Numbered from the stretch's first letter, positions 28,275 through 38,537 are shown. The stretch: DNA of 64,000 nucleotides from an uncultured Oscillospiraceae bacterium (GCA_947169975.1 CAMVRT010000002.1:142734-206733), one strand, 5' to 3'. Translations and numbers: made by a program. The notes: generated from the sequence alone by a model not told the origin.

Positions 28275-30182
28275 TTACGCGCGCTTGAACATTTTTTCGA
28301 TTTCGTACCGGGTCAGCTTGTATTTCACGGGCCTGCCGTGGGGGCAGTATTGGATCTCGCCGGACTGCACCTTCTCCACCAGAGCGCGAAGCTCCGCGGG
28401 GCTGGTGTCCATCCCGGCCTTGATGGCACTCTTGCAGGCCATGGTGTGCAGTAACTCATCCCGTGCTCCGGCGGGATCGGCCCGGCCCAGCGCCAGCTTC
28501 TGGGCCAGCTCCTCCAGCGTGGCGGCGGCGTCCTCCGGCCGGATATCGGCGGGGATCTCCCGGGCCAGCACCGTGCCGCCGCCGAAGTCCTCGCACACAA
28601 AGCCGAACTGCTCCAGCACGGGGAGATTTTCCAGGGCGGCCTGATAGCTGTCGCTGTCCAGATCCACCGCCAGCGGCGTCAGCAGAGGCTGGGCCATCAG
28701 GGGCTGGGCGCTGGCCTTCAGCGCGTCAAAGCGGATACGCTCGTGGGCGGCGTGCTTATCGATAAGCCACACGTTGGCGTGGCTGTCCTCGCAGATGATG
28801 TAGGTTTTCAGCACCTCGCCCGCGATGCGCCAGGGCGCCTCACGCGCCGGCTCCATGGTCTGCTGAGCAGGCTCCGGCGTCACGGTCTGCCGGACGGGCT
28901 CCGGCTCTTTTTCCTTCACCGGGGCGGCGGGCGGCGGGGTGATGTGCCAGGTGACTTCTCTGCCGCCGCTGACGGCGGTGGCGGTAAAGGGCTGCCGCGG
29001 TTCGGGGGCAACATCCCGCACCAGAAGCGTCCTGCCCTTGTCTCTGGGCGGCGGCGCGGGCGTGCCGGGCCGCACCGTGGCGATCCGCGAATGGTTGAAG
29101 GGTGGGTTGGGTGACGGAGCGGTCTTCTCCCGGAATTCCGCCGCCGTCATGGTCTGATAGAAGGAGTCCTCCTTCTTCTGCGGCTGAGGTTTGTTCTGGG
29201 CGTTGAGGGTGTCCAGAACGGTGTAGTACACGGCGTCGAACACCGGCTTGTCGGCGGCAAATTTCACCACCGTCTTGGCCGGATGGACGTTCACGTCCAC
29301 CTGTGTGGCCGGCACGGTGATGTGGAGCACGCAGCCGGGGAACTTGCCCTTCATGATCTGGTTGCGGTAGGCCTCCTCCAAGGCGGCGGACAGGAGCTGG
29401 GACTTGACGAACCGCCCGTTGACGAAGAAGATCTGACGGCCTCTTGTGCCGTGGCCGTGGAGGGGCTCGGTGACGAAGCCCTCCACCTTCACCGTGTCGC
29501 CGCTGCCGCGGATGGGCAGCAGGTGCAATGCGAAGTCACGGCCCAGGGCGGCGTAGACGGCGCTTTGCAGCCGTCCGTCGCCGGGGGTGTGGAGCACCTC
29601 GGCGCCGTCCCGCAGCAGCTTGAAGGAAATCTCCGGGTGGCTCAGAGCCAGATGGGTAACGATACCGGTGACGGCGGTGCCCTCGGCGCTGTCCTTCTTC
29701 ATGAACTTCATCCGGGCGGGGGTGTTGTAAAAGAGATCCCGCACCACGATGGTGGTGCCCTCCGGACAGCCGGAGGGGCGCACCTCACCGGGCACGCCGC
29801 CCTCCAGATGGAGGGTCGCTCCCGCCTCGGCCCCGGCCGTGCGGGAGAGGATGTCCACCCGGCTCACGGCGCTGATGGCGGCCAGTGCCTCGCCCCGGAA
29901 GCCCAGGGTGCCGATGGCGGCCAGATCCTCTGCCGTGCGCAGCTTGCTGGTGGCGTGGCGCAGAAAGGCGGTGGGCAGTTGCTCCGGCGCGATGCCGCAG
30001 CCGTTGTCGGTGATGCGCAGGTAGGTCAGGCCGCCCCGCTCGATCTCCGCCACGATGGCGGAGGCGCCGGCGTCCATGGCGTTTTCCAGCAGCTCCTTGG
30101 CCACGCTGGCCGGACGCTCCACCACCTCACCGGCGGCGATCAGATCGGCCACGTGCTTGTCCAGTTGTCTGATCTCGGGCAT
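28275..30182 (-). CDS. mutL: DNA mismatch repair protein MutL
   Basis: IRQLDKHVADLIAAGEVVERPASVAKELLENAMDAGA, GFRGEALAAI. Confidence 0.97.
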   Translation of the reverse strand: MPEIRQLDKHVADLIAAGEVVERPASVAKELLENAMDAGASAIVAEIERGGLTYLRITDNGCGIAPEQLPTAFLRHATSKLRTAEDLAAIGTLGFRGEALAAISAVSRVDILSRTAGAEAGATLHLEGGVPGEVRPSGCPEGTTIVVRDLFYNTPARMKFMKKDSAEGTAVTGIVTHLALSHPEISFKLLRDGAEVLHTPGDGRLQSAVYAALGRDFALHLLPIRGSGDTVKVEGFVTEPLHGHGTRGRQIFFVNGRFVKSQLLSAALEEAYRNQIMKGKFPGCVLHITVPATQVDVNVHPAKTVVKFAADKPVFDAVYYTVLDTLNAQNKPQPQKKEDSFYQTMTAAEFREKTAPSPNPPFNHSRIATVRPGTPAPPPRDKGRTLLVRDVAPEPRQPFTATAVSGGREVTWHITPPPAAPVKEKEPEPVRQTVTPEPAQQTMEPAREAPWRIAGEVLKTYIICEDSHANVWLIDKHAAHERIRFDALKASAQPLMAQPLLTPLAVDLDSDSYQAALENLPVLEQFGFVCEDFGGGTVLAREIPADIRPEDAAATLEELAQKLALGRADPAGARDELLHTMACKSAIKAGMDTSPAELRALVEKVQSGEIQYCPHGRPVKYKLTRYEIEKMFKRA

Positions 30183-30209
30183 GGGATTCCCTCCTTTGGG
30201 GAAAACGGA

Positions 30210-32810
30210 TTATAATTTACTCTTCAGCTCGTACAGCAGATTCAGCGCCTCCAGGGGGCTCAAAGTGTCCACCTGGCAGCGGCGGATGGCCTCGGCCACC
30301 TCGCTCTCGGCCATGGCGGTGAAGGATACCTGATCGTCGCTCTGCTCCGCGGGAGCGGCAGGACGGCCGGACTCCTCCTCCAGCTGGCGGAGGATCTTCC
30401 GGGCGCGGCTCACCACCTGGGCAGGGAGACCGGCCAGCTGGGCCACCTCGATGCCGTAGCTGCGGTCGGCGCCGCCGGGGATGATCTTGCGCAGGAAGAT
30501 GATCTCCTCCCCCCGGGTGCGGACGGCGATGTTGTAGTTTTTCACACCGGGCAGGGAATTCTCCAGCTCGGTGAGCTCGTGATAGTGGGTGGCGAACAGC
30601 GTCTTGGCCCCCAGCTTTTTGGGATCGGCGCAGTATTCGAGGACCGCCCTTGCGATGGACATGCCGTCAAAGGTGGAGGTACCCCGGCCGATCTCGTCCA
30701 GGATCAGCAGGCTCTGGGCCGTGGCGTGGTGAAGGATCTCGCTGACCTCCGTCATCTCCACCATGAAGGTGGACTGCCCGGCGCTGAGGTCGTCGCTGGC
30801 GCCGATGCGGGTGAAGATCCGGTCCACGATGCCCAGGTGCGCGGCGCGGGCGGGCACGAAGGAGCCCACCTGGGCCATCAGCACGATGAGGGCCACCTGA
30901 CGCATGTAGGTGGACTTGCCCGCCATGTTGGGGCCGGTGATGATGGCCACCCGGTTTTCGCTGCTGCCCATGTAGGTGTCGTTGGGCACGAACAGGGCGT
31001 CGCGGCGCATCTGCTCCACCACCGGGTGGCGTCCGTCGTGGATCTCGATGACGCCGGACTCATCCACGGCGGGGCAGCAGTAGTTGTTCTTCACCGCCAC
31101 GGCGGCAAAGGAGCAAAGAGTGTCGATCTCCGCCACGGCGGCGGCGGTCTGCTGGATGCGGGCCACCTGGGCGGCCACCTTGAGACGCAGATCGGTGAAC
31201 AGCTCAAATTCCAGGGCGGACACCCGGTCGGCGGCGGAGAGGATGTCGCTCTCCAGATCCTTCAGCTCCTGGGTGATGTAGCGCTCGCCATTCACCAGCG
31301 TCTGCTTGCGGATATAGGTCTCGGGCACCTGCTCCTTGAAGGAGTTGGACACCTCGATGTAGTAGCCGAACACCTTGTTGTAGCCGATCTTCAGGGTGCG
31401 GATGCCGGTTTTTTCCTTTTCGCTTGCCTCCATCTCGGCGATGATGCCCTTGCCGCCGTGGAGGATGGAGCGGAGCCGGTCCACCTCCGGGTGGAAGCCG
31501 TCCCGGATGAACTCACCCTCCCGCACGGAGAAGGGGGGCTCGTCCACCAGCGTTTCGCCGATCAAGGCGGCCAGATCGTTCAGGTCGTCCAGCTGTTCGT
31601 CCAGCTCCCGGAGCCGCCCCTTGGGGAAGGCGTCCAGCTGGGCCTTTACCATGGGCAGCCGCTCCATGGCGCTGCGGAGAGCCACCAGATCCCGGCCGCC
31701 GGCGCTGCCGTAGACGATGCGGCCGATGAGTCGCTCCATGTCGGCAATGCCCTGCAGGGCGAGGATCAGCTCCTGCCGCTCCATGGTGTGATCCACCAGG
31801 GCGGACACCGCGTCCAGCCGCTTGTTTACGGCGGTGACGCTCAAAAGCGGCCGCTCCAGCCAGGAGCGCAGCAGCCGTCCGCCCATGGCGGTTTTTGTCT
31901 TGTCCAATACCCAGAGGAGGCTGCCCTTCTTCTCCTTGGAGCGCAGGGTCTCCGTCAGCTCCAGATTGCGCCGGGCGGTGAGATCCAGCTCCATGAACTG
32001 GCCCTCCCGGTAGAAATCCAGGTCGTCGATGTGGCTCAGGTCGGTTTTTTGCGTCTCGTGGAGATAGCCCAGCAGAGCGCCCAGGGCCAGCACGGCGGCG
32101 CCGTTGTTTCGGGGCAGCCGGGCAAAGGCCTCGTCGCCGAACTGGGCGCGGACAGCCTTCTCCGCCGCCTCCATCTGGAAGCGCCCGGCAGGCAGCTTCT
32201 CCATGTGGCAGTGAAATTTGTTCTCCAGCGTGCTGTGGAGCGTTTCGTTAAAGAATGCGGCCTCGTTCAGCACCGCCTCAGCGGGGGAAAAGCGGCCCAG
32301 CTCGTTGAGGAGATGGGTCAGCCGCTCCGGCCCGGAGAAGGCGGTGGCGTGGGTCTGGCCGGTGGAGATGTCGCAGGCGCACAGGGCGGCGTTGTCGTCA
32401 TCCAGATAGATGCCGGCGCAGAAGTTGGAGCGCCCCTCCTCCAGACAGGCGCTGTCGATGACGGTGCCAGGGGTCACCACCCGGATGATGTCCCGCTTGA
32501 CGAGTCCCTTGGCGGTGGCGGGGTCCTCGGTCTGCTCGCAGATGGCCACCTTGTAGCCCTTGGCGATAAGCCGGGCGATGTAGGCGTCGGAGGCGTGGTA
32601 GGGGATGCCGCACATGGGCACCTTCTCGTCGAAGGTTTTGGTCTTGTCCTTGTCCCTTGTGGTCAGCGTCAGATCCAGCTCCCGTGAGGCGGTGCGGGCG
32701 TCGGCACCGAACATCTCGTAGAAGTCGCCCAGGCGGAAGAACAGGATCGAGTCGGGATTCTGCTCCTTGATCTCCATATATTGCCGCATCATGGGCGTCA
32801 GTTCAGCCAT
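30210..32810 (-). CDS. mutS: DNA mismatch repair protein MutS
   Basis: LTPMMRQYMEIKEQNPDSILFFRLGDFYEMF, ITGPNMAGKSTYMRQ, LILDEIGRGTSTFDG. Confidence 0.97.
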   Translation of the reverse strand: MAELTPMMRQYMEIKEQNPDSILFFRLGDFYEMFGADARTASRELDLTLTTRDKDKTKTFDEKVPMCGIPYHASDAYIARLIAKGYKVAICEQTEDPATAKGLVKRDIIRVVTPGTVIDSACLEEGRSNFCAGIYLDDDNAALCACDISTGQTHATAFSGPERLTHLLNELGRFSPAEAVLNEAAFFNETLHSTLENKFHCHMEKLPAGRFQMEAAEKAVRAQFGDEAFARLPRNNGAAVLALGALLGYLHETQKTDLSHIDDLDFYREGQFMELDLTARRNLELTETLRSKEKKGSLLWVLDKTKTAMGGRLLRSWLERPLLSVTAVNKRLDAVSALVDHTMERQELILALQGIADMERLIGRIVYGSAGGRDLVALRSAMERLPMVKAQLDAFPKGRLRELDEQLDDLNDLAALIGETLVDEPPFSVREGEFIRDGFHPEVDRLRSILHGGKGIIAEMEASEKEKTGIRTLKIGYNKVFGYYIEVSNSFKEQVPETYIRKQTLVNGERYITQELKDLESDILSAADRVSALEFELFTDLRLKVAAQVARIQQTAAAVAEIDTLCSFAAVAVKNNYCCPAVDESGVIEIHDGRHPVVEQMRRDALFVPNDTYMGSSENRVAIITGPNMAGKSTYMRQVALIVLMAQVGSFVPARAAHLGIVDRIFTRIGASDDLSAGQSTFMVEMTEVSEILHHATAQSLLILDEIGRGTSTFDGMSIARAVLEYCADPKKLGAKTLFATHYHELTELENSLPGVKNYNIAVRTRGEEIIFLRKIIPGGADRSYGIEVAQLAGLPAQVVSRARKILRQLEEESGRPAAPAEQSDDQVSFTAMAESEVAEAIRRCQVDTLSPLEALNLLYELKSKL

Positions 32811-32843
32811 AGTGGAAACTCCTTTCAAAAGGGGTACAGGCAT

Positions 32844-33455
32844 TTACAAAATGCCTCCGCGGGGATGGGTTTTGGCAAATTCATCCGCTGCGAGAAACGG
32901 TTCTCGCAGACGTTCCGGAAGGCACTCAGCAAAGGAGGCCGACAGCCGCTTGCGATAGTGGAACAAGACATATTCCGTAAGATAAGTCGGAAGCTGTTCC
33001 TGAATAGAGGGATAGTCCGGCAATCCTTTGCGGCGTGCCAGACCCGCCGTCGTTTTTTTTCGCAGGCGGGGCGTTTCACGGCATAGGGCAAGATTCTTTC
33101 GCAGCTCCGGCGAAGGGACGGTGACTTTGGAACAATAGACGGCGAAATTATACCGGGTGCGCGGGACGATACCATCGGCGAGACCGATCTCTGCCACGTC
33201 ATCCCAATCGAAGTGCATGGACCGGCCGGGAGCAAAAAAGGTAATACCTTGTTTATCAAAAGAAAAGCGACCGAGAGTATAGTCTTCCGCCAAATAGCTA
33301 TTCCAGAAAAAGAAATAACAGCAGACAAAAAACAACAAAATAAGTAGAGACCAGATGGAAGTATAAGCGATCAGCAAAATGAGAAAAAACAGATTCACAA
33401 CCGCGACAAATATCGACACAAAAAACCAGTGTGGACAAACGAGATACTTTCGCAT
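32844..33455 (-). CDS. Hypothetical membrane protein (two N-terminal TM segments; YcxB-like region possible)
   Basis: AGGAGGTCAACATG start; hydrophobic N-terminus then soluble domain FSFDKQGITFFAPGRSMHFDWDDVAEIG. Confidence 0.65.
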   Translation of the reverse strand: MRKYLVCPHWFFVSIFVAVVNLFFLILLIAYTSIWSLLILLFFVCCYFFFWNSYLAEDYTLGRFSFDKQGITFFAPGRSMHFDWDDVAEIGLADGIVPRTRYNFAVYCSKVTVPSPELRKNLALCRETPRLRKKTTAGLARRKGLPDYPSIQEQLPTYLTEYVLFHYRKRLSASFAECLPERLREPFLAADEFAKTHPRGGIL

Positions 33456-33478
33456 GTTGACCTCCTTTCCCATAGTCC

Positions 33479-34891
33479 TTACACGATCTCCCCAAACAGC
33501 GCCCAGGTGTTGCTGTCGGTGATCTTCACGGTCTGATAGGTGCCCAGCACGGCCTTGTCCCCGGTGAGATGCACCAGCCGTCCCCCTGCCGTGCGGCCCT
33601 GGAGGGGCCAGCGGAGGTCGCCGCTCTCCTCATCCACCAGCACGCGGGCGGTCTGCCCCACGTATTGGGCGTGGATCTCGGCGGAGATGGCGTTCTGGGC
33701 GTCGCAGAGCTTGTCAAACCACTTCTGCTTCTCGCTGCGGGGCACCGGGTCCTCCATTTTGGCGGCGGGCGTGCCGGGTCGCGGGGAGAAGATGAAGGTG
33801 AACAGTGCGTCGAACCGCACCTTTTCCACCAGTGCCACCGTCTCCATGGCCTCGGCTTCCGTCTCGCCGGGGAAGCCGATGATCACGTCGCTGGTCAGCA
33901 CCAGATCCGGCATCACCTTCCGGGCGTAGTTAATGAGGTCCAGATATTTTTCCACGTTGTAGGGCCGGTTCATGGCCCGCAGCACCCGGTCGGAGCCGGA
34001 CTGCACCGGCAGGTGGAGCTGGTGGGCCACGTGGCGGCTCTTGGCCATGGTGTCAAAGAGCTTATAGCTGGCGTCCTTGGGCTGGGAGGACATGAAGCGG
34101 ATCACGTAGTCGCCGGGGATCCCGTCAATGGCAGCCAGCAGATCGGCGAAGTCCCAGGGGGTGTCCAGATCCTTGCCGTAGGAGTTGACGTTTTGGCCCA
34201 GCAGGGTGATCTCCCGGTACCCGGCCTCCGCCAGCTCCCGCACCTCGGTCAGGATGCGCGCCGGCTCCCGGCTCCGCTCCCGGCCCCGGACGTAGGGCAC
34301 GATGCAGTAGGAGCAGAAGTTGTTGCAGCCGTACATGATGGAGACCCAGGCCCGGATGCTGCCCTCCCGCACCACGGGGATGCCCTCGGCGATCTGTCCC
34401 GGTTCATCGGCCACGCTGAACACCCGGCGGCGCCGGGTATAGACCTGATGCAGCAGCTCCGGGAAGCGCCACAGGGCCTGGGGCCCGAACACCAGATCCA
34501 CGTGGCGGTAGGATTTGCGTACCCGCTCCGCCACCTCCGGCCGCTGGGCCATGCAGCCGCACAGGCAGATGATCTGCTCGGGATTGGCCTTTTTCGTGTG
34601 GGTCAATGCGCCCAGATTGCCGTACACCCTCTGTTCGGCGTGATCCCGGATGGCGCAGGTGTTCAGCACCACGATATCGGCCTCCTCCGCCCTGTCGGTA
34701 AAGGTGCAGCCCATGGCCTCCAGCATGCCCATGATGAGCTGGCTGTCCGCCACGTTCTGCTGGCAGCCGAAGGTGTCCACCATGGCCTTGGGCGCTGTGC
34801 CCCGCTGGGCGTGAAGGGCATGTATTTTATTGGTGAAATCCCGCTGACGGTTCAGCTGTTCCTCCGTCAGAACGACCTGTGTTCTCTCCAA
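33479..34891 (-). CDS. miaB: tRNA-2-methylthio-N6-dimethylallyladenosine synthase
   Basis: VDTFGCQQNVADSQ, YGCNNFCSYCIVPYVRGRERSR radical SAM CxxxCxxC, C-terminal TRAM. Confidence 0.96.
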   Translation of the reverse strand: MERTQVVLTEEQLNRQRDFTNKIHALHAQRGTAPKAMVDTFGCQQNVADSQLIMGMLEAMGCTFTDRAEEADIVVLNTCAIRDHAEQRVYGNLGALTHTKKANPEQIICLCGCMAQRPEVAERVRKSYRHVDLVFGPQALWRFPELLHQVYTRRRRVFSVADEPGQIAEGIPVVREGSIRAWVSIMYGCNNFCSYCIVPYVRGRERSREPARILTEVRELAEAGYREITLLGQNVNSYGKDLDTPWDFADLLAAIDGIPGDYVIRFMSSQPKDASYKLFDTMAKSRHVAHQLHLPVQSGSDRVLRAMNRPYNVEKYLDLINYARKVMPDLVLTSDVIIGFPGETEAEAMETVALVEKVRFDALFTFIFSPRPGTPAAKMEDPVPRSEKQKWFDKLCDAQNAISAEIHAQYVGQTARVLVDEESGDLRWPLQGRTAGGRLVHLTGDKAVLGTYQTVKITDSNTWALFGEIV

Positions 34892-35059
34892 ATGGTACCT
34901 CCCGGCGTCCGCCGTTCTGCGGCAGACGCTACTACTCGATTATTATCAAGTCATTATAGCACAAAATCGTTCGTATGACAAGAAAAGACAAGGAATAAAG
35001 TTGCAAAAACGGAGCGATTGGGGTATGATAACGAAAAACCATTCTGCAAGGAGAAATCT

Positions 35060-35551
35060 ATGCTGTACGCGCTGATCGTCATTGCCCTGATCGCTGCCGA
35101 CCAGGGCCTGAAATACTGGGTAGTGAGCCATCTGGCGCTGGGGGAGTCCACCCCCTTCCTGCCGGGCCTCATGCAGCTTACCCGGCTCCACAACACCGGC
35201 GCAGCCTGGTCCAGCTTCAGCGGCATGACCACGCTGCTGATCGTTGTCACGGTGGTGCTGATCGCGGGCGTTCTGGTGCTTCTGGTGAAGCGGATCGTCC
35301 GCCACCCCCTGGGTGTGGCGGCCTGCCTGCTGATTTTGGGCGGCGGCCTCGGCAACATGATCGACCGGGTGGCACGGGGCTACGTGGTGGACATGTTCGA
35401 TATCCAGCTGTTTTCGTACCCCATTTTCAATTTGGCCGACTGCTTCGTGGTGATCGGCGCCATTTTGGGCGGCATCTATTACCTGTTCCTGTACGAAAAG
35501 ACGGATAAAAAGGAGAAATCCCATGACCCGGACGCTGACGGCCGCAACTGA
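35060..35551 (+). CDS. lspA: Lipoprotein signal peptidase
   Basis: ALIVIALIAADQGLKYWVV, RLHNTGAAWS, GNMIDRVARGYVVDMFD, FNLADCFVVIGA. Confidence 0.95.
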   Translation: MLYALIVIALIAADQGLKYWVVSHLALGESTPFLPGLMQLTRLHNTGAAWSSFSGMTTLLIVVTVVLIAGVLVLLVKRIVRHPLGVAACLLILGGGLGNMIDRVARGYVVDMFDIQLFSYPIFNLADCFVVIGAILGGIYYLFLYEKTDKKEKSHDPDADGRN

Positions 35552-36434
35552 ACACGCCGGCCAGCGGCTGGACAGCTTTCTGGCTGCGGCATTGGAGATC
35601 TCGCGGAGCGCCGCCGCCCGGCTCATCGAGGAGGGCGGCGTGACGGCGTCCGGCAAGGCCCTTGCCAAGAACTACCGCATGGCAGGGGTTGAGGAACTGA
35701 CGGTGGAGATCCCCGAGCCGGAGGAGACCGAGGTCACGGCCCAGGACATCCCGCTGGACGTAGTCTATGAGGACGAGGACGTCATCGTGGTCAACAAGCC
35801 AGTGGGCATGGTGGTCCACCCCGCTCCCGGCCACAGCGACGGCACGCTGGTCAACGCCCTGCTCCACCACTGCGGGGACAGCCTCTCCGGCGTGGGCGGG
35901 GAGAAGCGGCCCGGCATCGTCCACCGCATCGACCGGGACACCAGCGGCCTCATCATCGCAGCCAAGAACGACGCGGCGCACCTGGGGCTCTCCGCTCAGC
36001 TGGCGGATCATACCCTGGCCCGGACGTATGAGTGTCTGGTGGCGGGGAATCTCCGCCAGGACAGCGGCACGGTGGACGCCCCCATCGGCCGCCACCCCAC
36101 CGACCGCAAAAAAATGGCGGTGACGGCGAAGGGCCGCCGCGCCGTGACCCATTGGGAGGTCATCGCCCGGTACAACGGCGCCACCCACGTCCGCTGCCGG
36201 CTGGAGACAGGGCGCACCCACCAGATCCGCGTCCACATGGCCCACATCGGCCACCCCATCCTGGGCGACACGGTGTACGGCGCCAAAAAGCCGGTGCCGG
36301 GCCTCACGGGCCAGTGTCTCCACGCCGTGGGCCTGCGATTTCTCCACCCCCGCACCGGGGAAGCGGTGGAGCTCCACTGTGATCTGCCGGAGGAGTTCAA
36401 GGCGTACCTTCGCAAGCTGGAAAACAGGAGCTGA
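35523..36434 (+). CDS. rluD: RluA/RluD family pseudouridine synthase
   Basis: S4 domain, VVNKPVGMVVHP, GIVHRIDRDTSGLIIAAKND, ETGRTHQIRVHMAHIGHPILGD. Confidence 0.94.
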   Translation: MTRTLTAATEHAGQRLDSFLAAALEISRSAAARLIEEGGVTASGKALAKNYRMAGVEELTVEIPEPEETEVTAQDIPLDVVYEDEDVIVVNKPVGMVVHPAPGHSDGTLVNALLHHCGDSLSGVGGEKRPGIVHRIDRDTSGLIIAAKNDAAHLGLSAQLADHTLARTYECLVAGNLRQDSGTVDAPIGRHPTDRKKMAVTAKGRRAVTHWEVIARYNGATHVRCRLETGRTHQIRVHMAHIGHPILGDTVYGAKKPVPGLTGQCLHAVGLRFLHPRTGEAVELHCDLPEEFKAYLRKLENRS

Positions 36435-36466
36435 CAGACTTTTTTGCGTTTTTCAAAAGAAAAGGG

Positions 36467-36495
36467 TTGACAATCCCGCCCACATGCGGTAATAT
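36467..36495 (+). promoter_or_regulatory. Predicted sigma-A promoter of tRNA-Val
   Basis: TTGACA-N17-TAATAT. Confidence 0.75.
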
Positions 36496-36508
36496 ACTAC
36501 CGCTGTCC

Positions 36509-36584
36509 GCGCGGTTAGCTCAGCTGGTAGAGCACATGCTTGACGTGCATGGGGTCACAGGTTCGAGTCCTGTACCGCGCACCA
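36509..36584 (+). tRNA. tRNA-Val(GAC), CCA encoded
   Basis: GCGCGGT acceptor pairing ACCGCGC, TTGACGT anticodon loop with CATGC/GCATG stem, GGTTCGAGTCC T-loop, ACCA end. Confidence 0.96.
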
Positions 36585-36591
36585 TATCGGG

Positions 36592-37191
36592 TATCGATAA
36601 CTGACTTAAGTTTTCGATACTCGATTTTATTTTTCAGCACGTTTCACCGCCATCGGTGGTGAGTAAGTGCGCATTTGAAATAATGCGGGAGGCGTCAAAT
36701 ATGGTATTTGGAGCAATAAATGAAAAAGGTGAAGAATACTATACCGATTTAGTCAGAGTTTTTGAAGCAATCAATAATAAGCAAATGGATTATAACTGGC
36801 TGATAACCGATTGCGAATGTTTGTGTGATCCGGAAATTGCAAAGTCATTGGAGCAACAATACTGTTGGATGAGTGGAGAAGATCTTACCGACTTGGTAAT
36901 AAACAATCACATCCAATGGATTTGGGCTGTTCTTTCTGCATTTGATAAGTCTGTCCCGCTTTCTGAAGTATTGACGTACGATTTGCCATGTGCTGACGGT
37001 TATCCCGGCTTTTGGGAAAAACCCATTTCCATCCAACACCCATTGGCACAAATAGAGATTGTTCCTTGGGACAGCAGTTTGACTCTGCTATTCAGCAAAA
37101 GAAAAGAAGATGTTGATTCATTCTTAAAATACTTTCCTAAAAGCGAGTCGATGGAAACGCTTATTGACAGACTTTAAGTCCGTTATCGATA
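36592..37191. mobile_element. Candidate cassette: low-GC ORF bounded by 18-bp inverted repeats adjacent to tRNA-Val
   Basis: TATCGATAACtGACTTAA (36592-36609) versus reverse complement of TTAAGTCcGTTATCGATA (37174-37191), 17/18 match; AT-rich interior. Confidence 0.45.
36656..37177 (+). CDS. Hypothetical protein (possibly DUF2691-like), GTG start
   Basis: 173 aa; CAFEIMREASNMVFGAI..YNWLITDCECLC...MSGEDLTDLVINNHIQWIWAVLSAF; family resemblance from memory only. Confidence 0.55.
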   Translation: MVSKCAFEIMREASNMVFGAINEKGEEYYTDLVRVFEAINNKQMDYNWLITDCECLCDPEIAKSLEQQYCWMSGEDLTDLVINNHIQWIWAVLSAFDKSVPLSEVLTYDLPCADGYPGFWEKPISIQHPLAQIEIVPWDSSLTLLFSKRKEDVDSFLKYFPKSESMETLIDRL

Positions 37192-37204
37192 TTCGCACCA
37201 AAAC

Positions 37205-37240
37205 GAAAAGCCTTGCGCCCGAATGGGTGCAAGGCTTTCG
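37205..37240 (+). terminator. Terminator after the IR-flanked ORF
   Basis: GAAAAGCCTTGCGCCC-gaat-GGGTGCAAGGCTTTCG. Confidence 0.65.
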
Positions 37241-37305
37241 TCATTATGACGAAAACGTTATTTTCCAAATTGCCCCAAATTGCCGAAAAAGTTGCAAAAA
37301 ACGAG

Positions 37306-37346
37306 AAAACCGCCCTGCGCAGATCATTTCGCGCAGGGCGGTTTTT
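37306..37346. terminator. Bidirectional terminator between the accessory ORF and the DUF3592-like gene
   Basis: AAAACCGCCCTGCGC-agatcatttc-GCGCAGGGCGGTTTTT. Confidence 0.85.
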
Positions 37347-37369
37347 GATTCAACTGAGAGAGCAGCCTC

Positions 37370-38392
37370 TTATTCCGCGATCGTCTGCTGGGTCTCGGAG
37401 ATAGCGAAGATGGTGAGGAAGAGCACTTCGAAGTCCCGGGAGTTTGTCCAGACACGGTAGAAATACTGGCCTACGGGGATGTTCACCTTGTGCTCCGCCG
37501 CCTCGTCCTCGTGGACATATCTGCCGCTGGTCTCGATCCGGGCAAAGGCCTGGCCGTCCTTGCTCACCTCATAGATCAGGTTGGGGAACTTGCTGTGCAT
37601 GTTGGTGCTTATGCGCAGTCCGCGCTCGTGGAGCACATCCCAGATGTTCTTGCCGTCGAACTTGAACCAGGACTTGGTGGAGAAGAACTCATCGTTGTAG
37701 GACTGGGTCACGATGTGGCCGACTTGGTGTTCCTCCACCTTGCCTCTGGTGTGATCGGAGAACTCGTAGGTACGTGCGCCAACCACCGCCTGCTTTACCA
37801 TCTTGCCCTCAAAAAGGATCTTCCGGTTTGCATCCTCCAGGATGTAGCCGGGCTTGAGCGCCTTGCCGTCGTGGCGGCAATAGTACTCGGTCACGCCGTC
37901 AGCATACTTAAAGGCGTCGAAATCCACCGGGGGTGCACCCTTGCCGGGAGCGGCGGCGTCCAGCTCCTTGCTTTTCTTAAAGGCCTTCATTGTCCTGAAA
38001 ATACCGAATGCCACAGCTGCGATACCGACAACAATCAGAAGCGGCGCGATGAAGCCGCCGATCTTGCTGTTGGAGGTCTGCTCGGGATTCTCGGGATTGT
38101 AGAACACCTTGATATCATCGCCTGCCTTGGGCTGCTCGGTGAGATCTTCAAAGGTGCCGGTGTATGTCTTGCCGTCCACCGTGTAGGAGAAGGTGACGTC
38201 GTACACCGTCTGGTTTTCGTCGCCCACGTCCTCGGCCACAGCGGTGACCTTTCCCACGGTCTCCACCATGTTGTCCGTCTTGAAGAGGAACAAAATGACG
38301 CCGAACACGATCAGGACAATGCCCAGAGGAATGAAAAACCGCGCAGGACCCGAGTTCCGCATGAACCGCCCCAGTTTGCTTTCCATGTTCAT
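37370..38392 (-). CDS. DUF3592-like membrane protein with C-terminal domain of unknown function
   Basis: FFIPLGIVLIVFGVILFLFKTDNMVETVGKVTAVAED...YDVTFSYTVDGKTYTGTFEDLTEQPKAGDDIKVFYNPENPEQ. Confidence 0.7.
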   Translation of the reverse strand: MNMESKLGRFMRNSGPARFFIPLGIVLIVFGVILFLFKTDNMVETVGKVTAVAEDVGDENQTVYDVTFSYTVDGKTYTGTFEDLTEQPKAGDDIKVFYNPENPEQTSNSKIGGFIAPLLIVVGIAAVAFGIFRTMKAFKKSKELDAAAPGKGAPPVDFDAFKYADGVTEYYCRHDGKALKPGYILEDANRKILFEGKMVKQAVVGARTYEFSDHTRGKVEEHQVGHIVTQSYNDEFFSTKSWFKFDGKNIWDVLHERGLRISTNMHSKFPNLIYEVSKDGQAFARIETSGRYVHEDEAAEHKVNIPVGQYFYRVWTNSRDFEVLFLTIFAISETQQTIAE

Positions 38393-38537
38393 AACAATTA
38401 CCATCCCTTTCCGTTTAAACTGATGAGAAACCAATAACATTATAACATATTTCGCTCCGATTTCAAGCGTTCCTGTGCCGCGCGGCGGCGCCATATTCTG
38501 TGCAGCCTCAAAAAACAACAAAAAAGGCGCAAAGCCC

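Noticed and set aside
30579-32687. 702-aa ORF opposite mutS
   Set aside because: Antisense artefact of mutS
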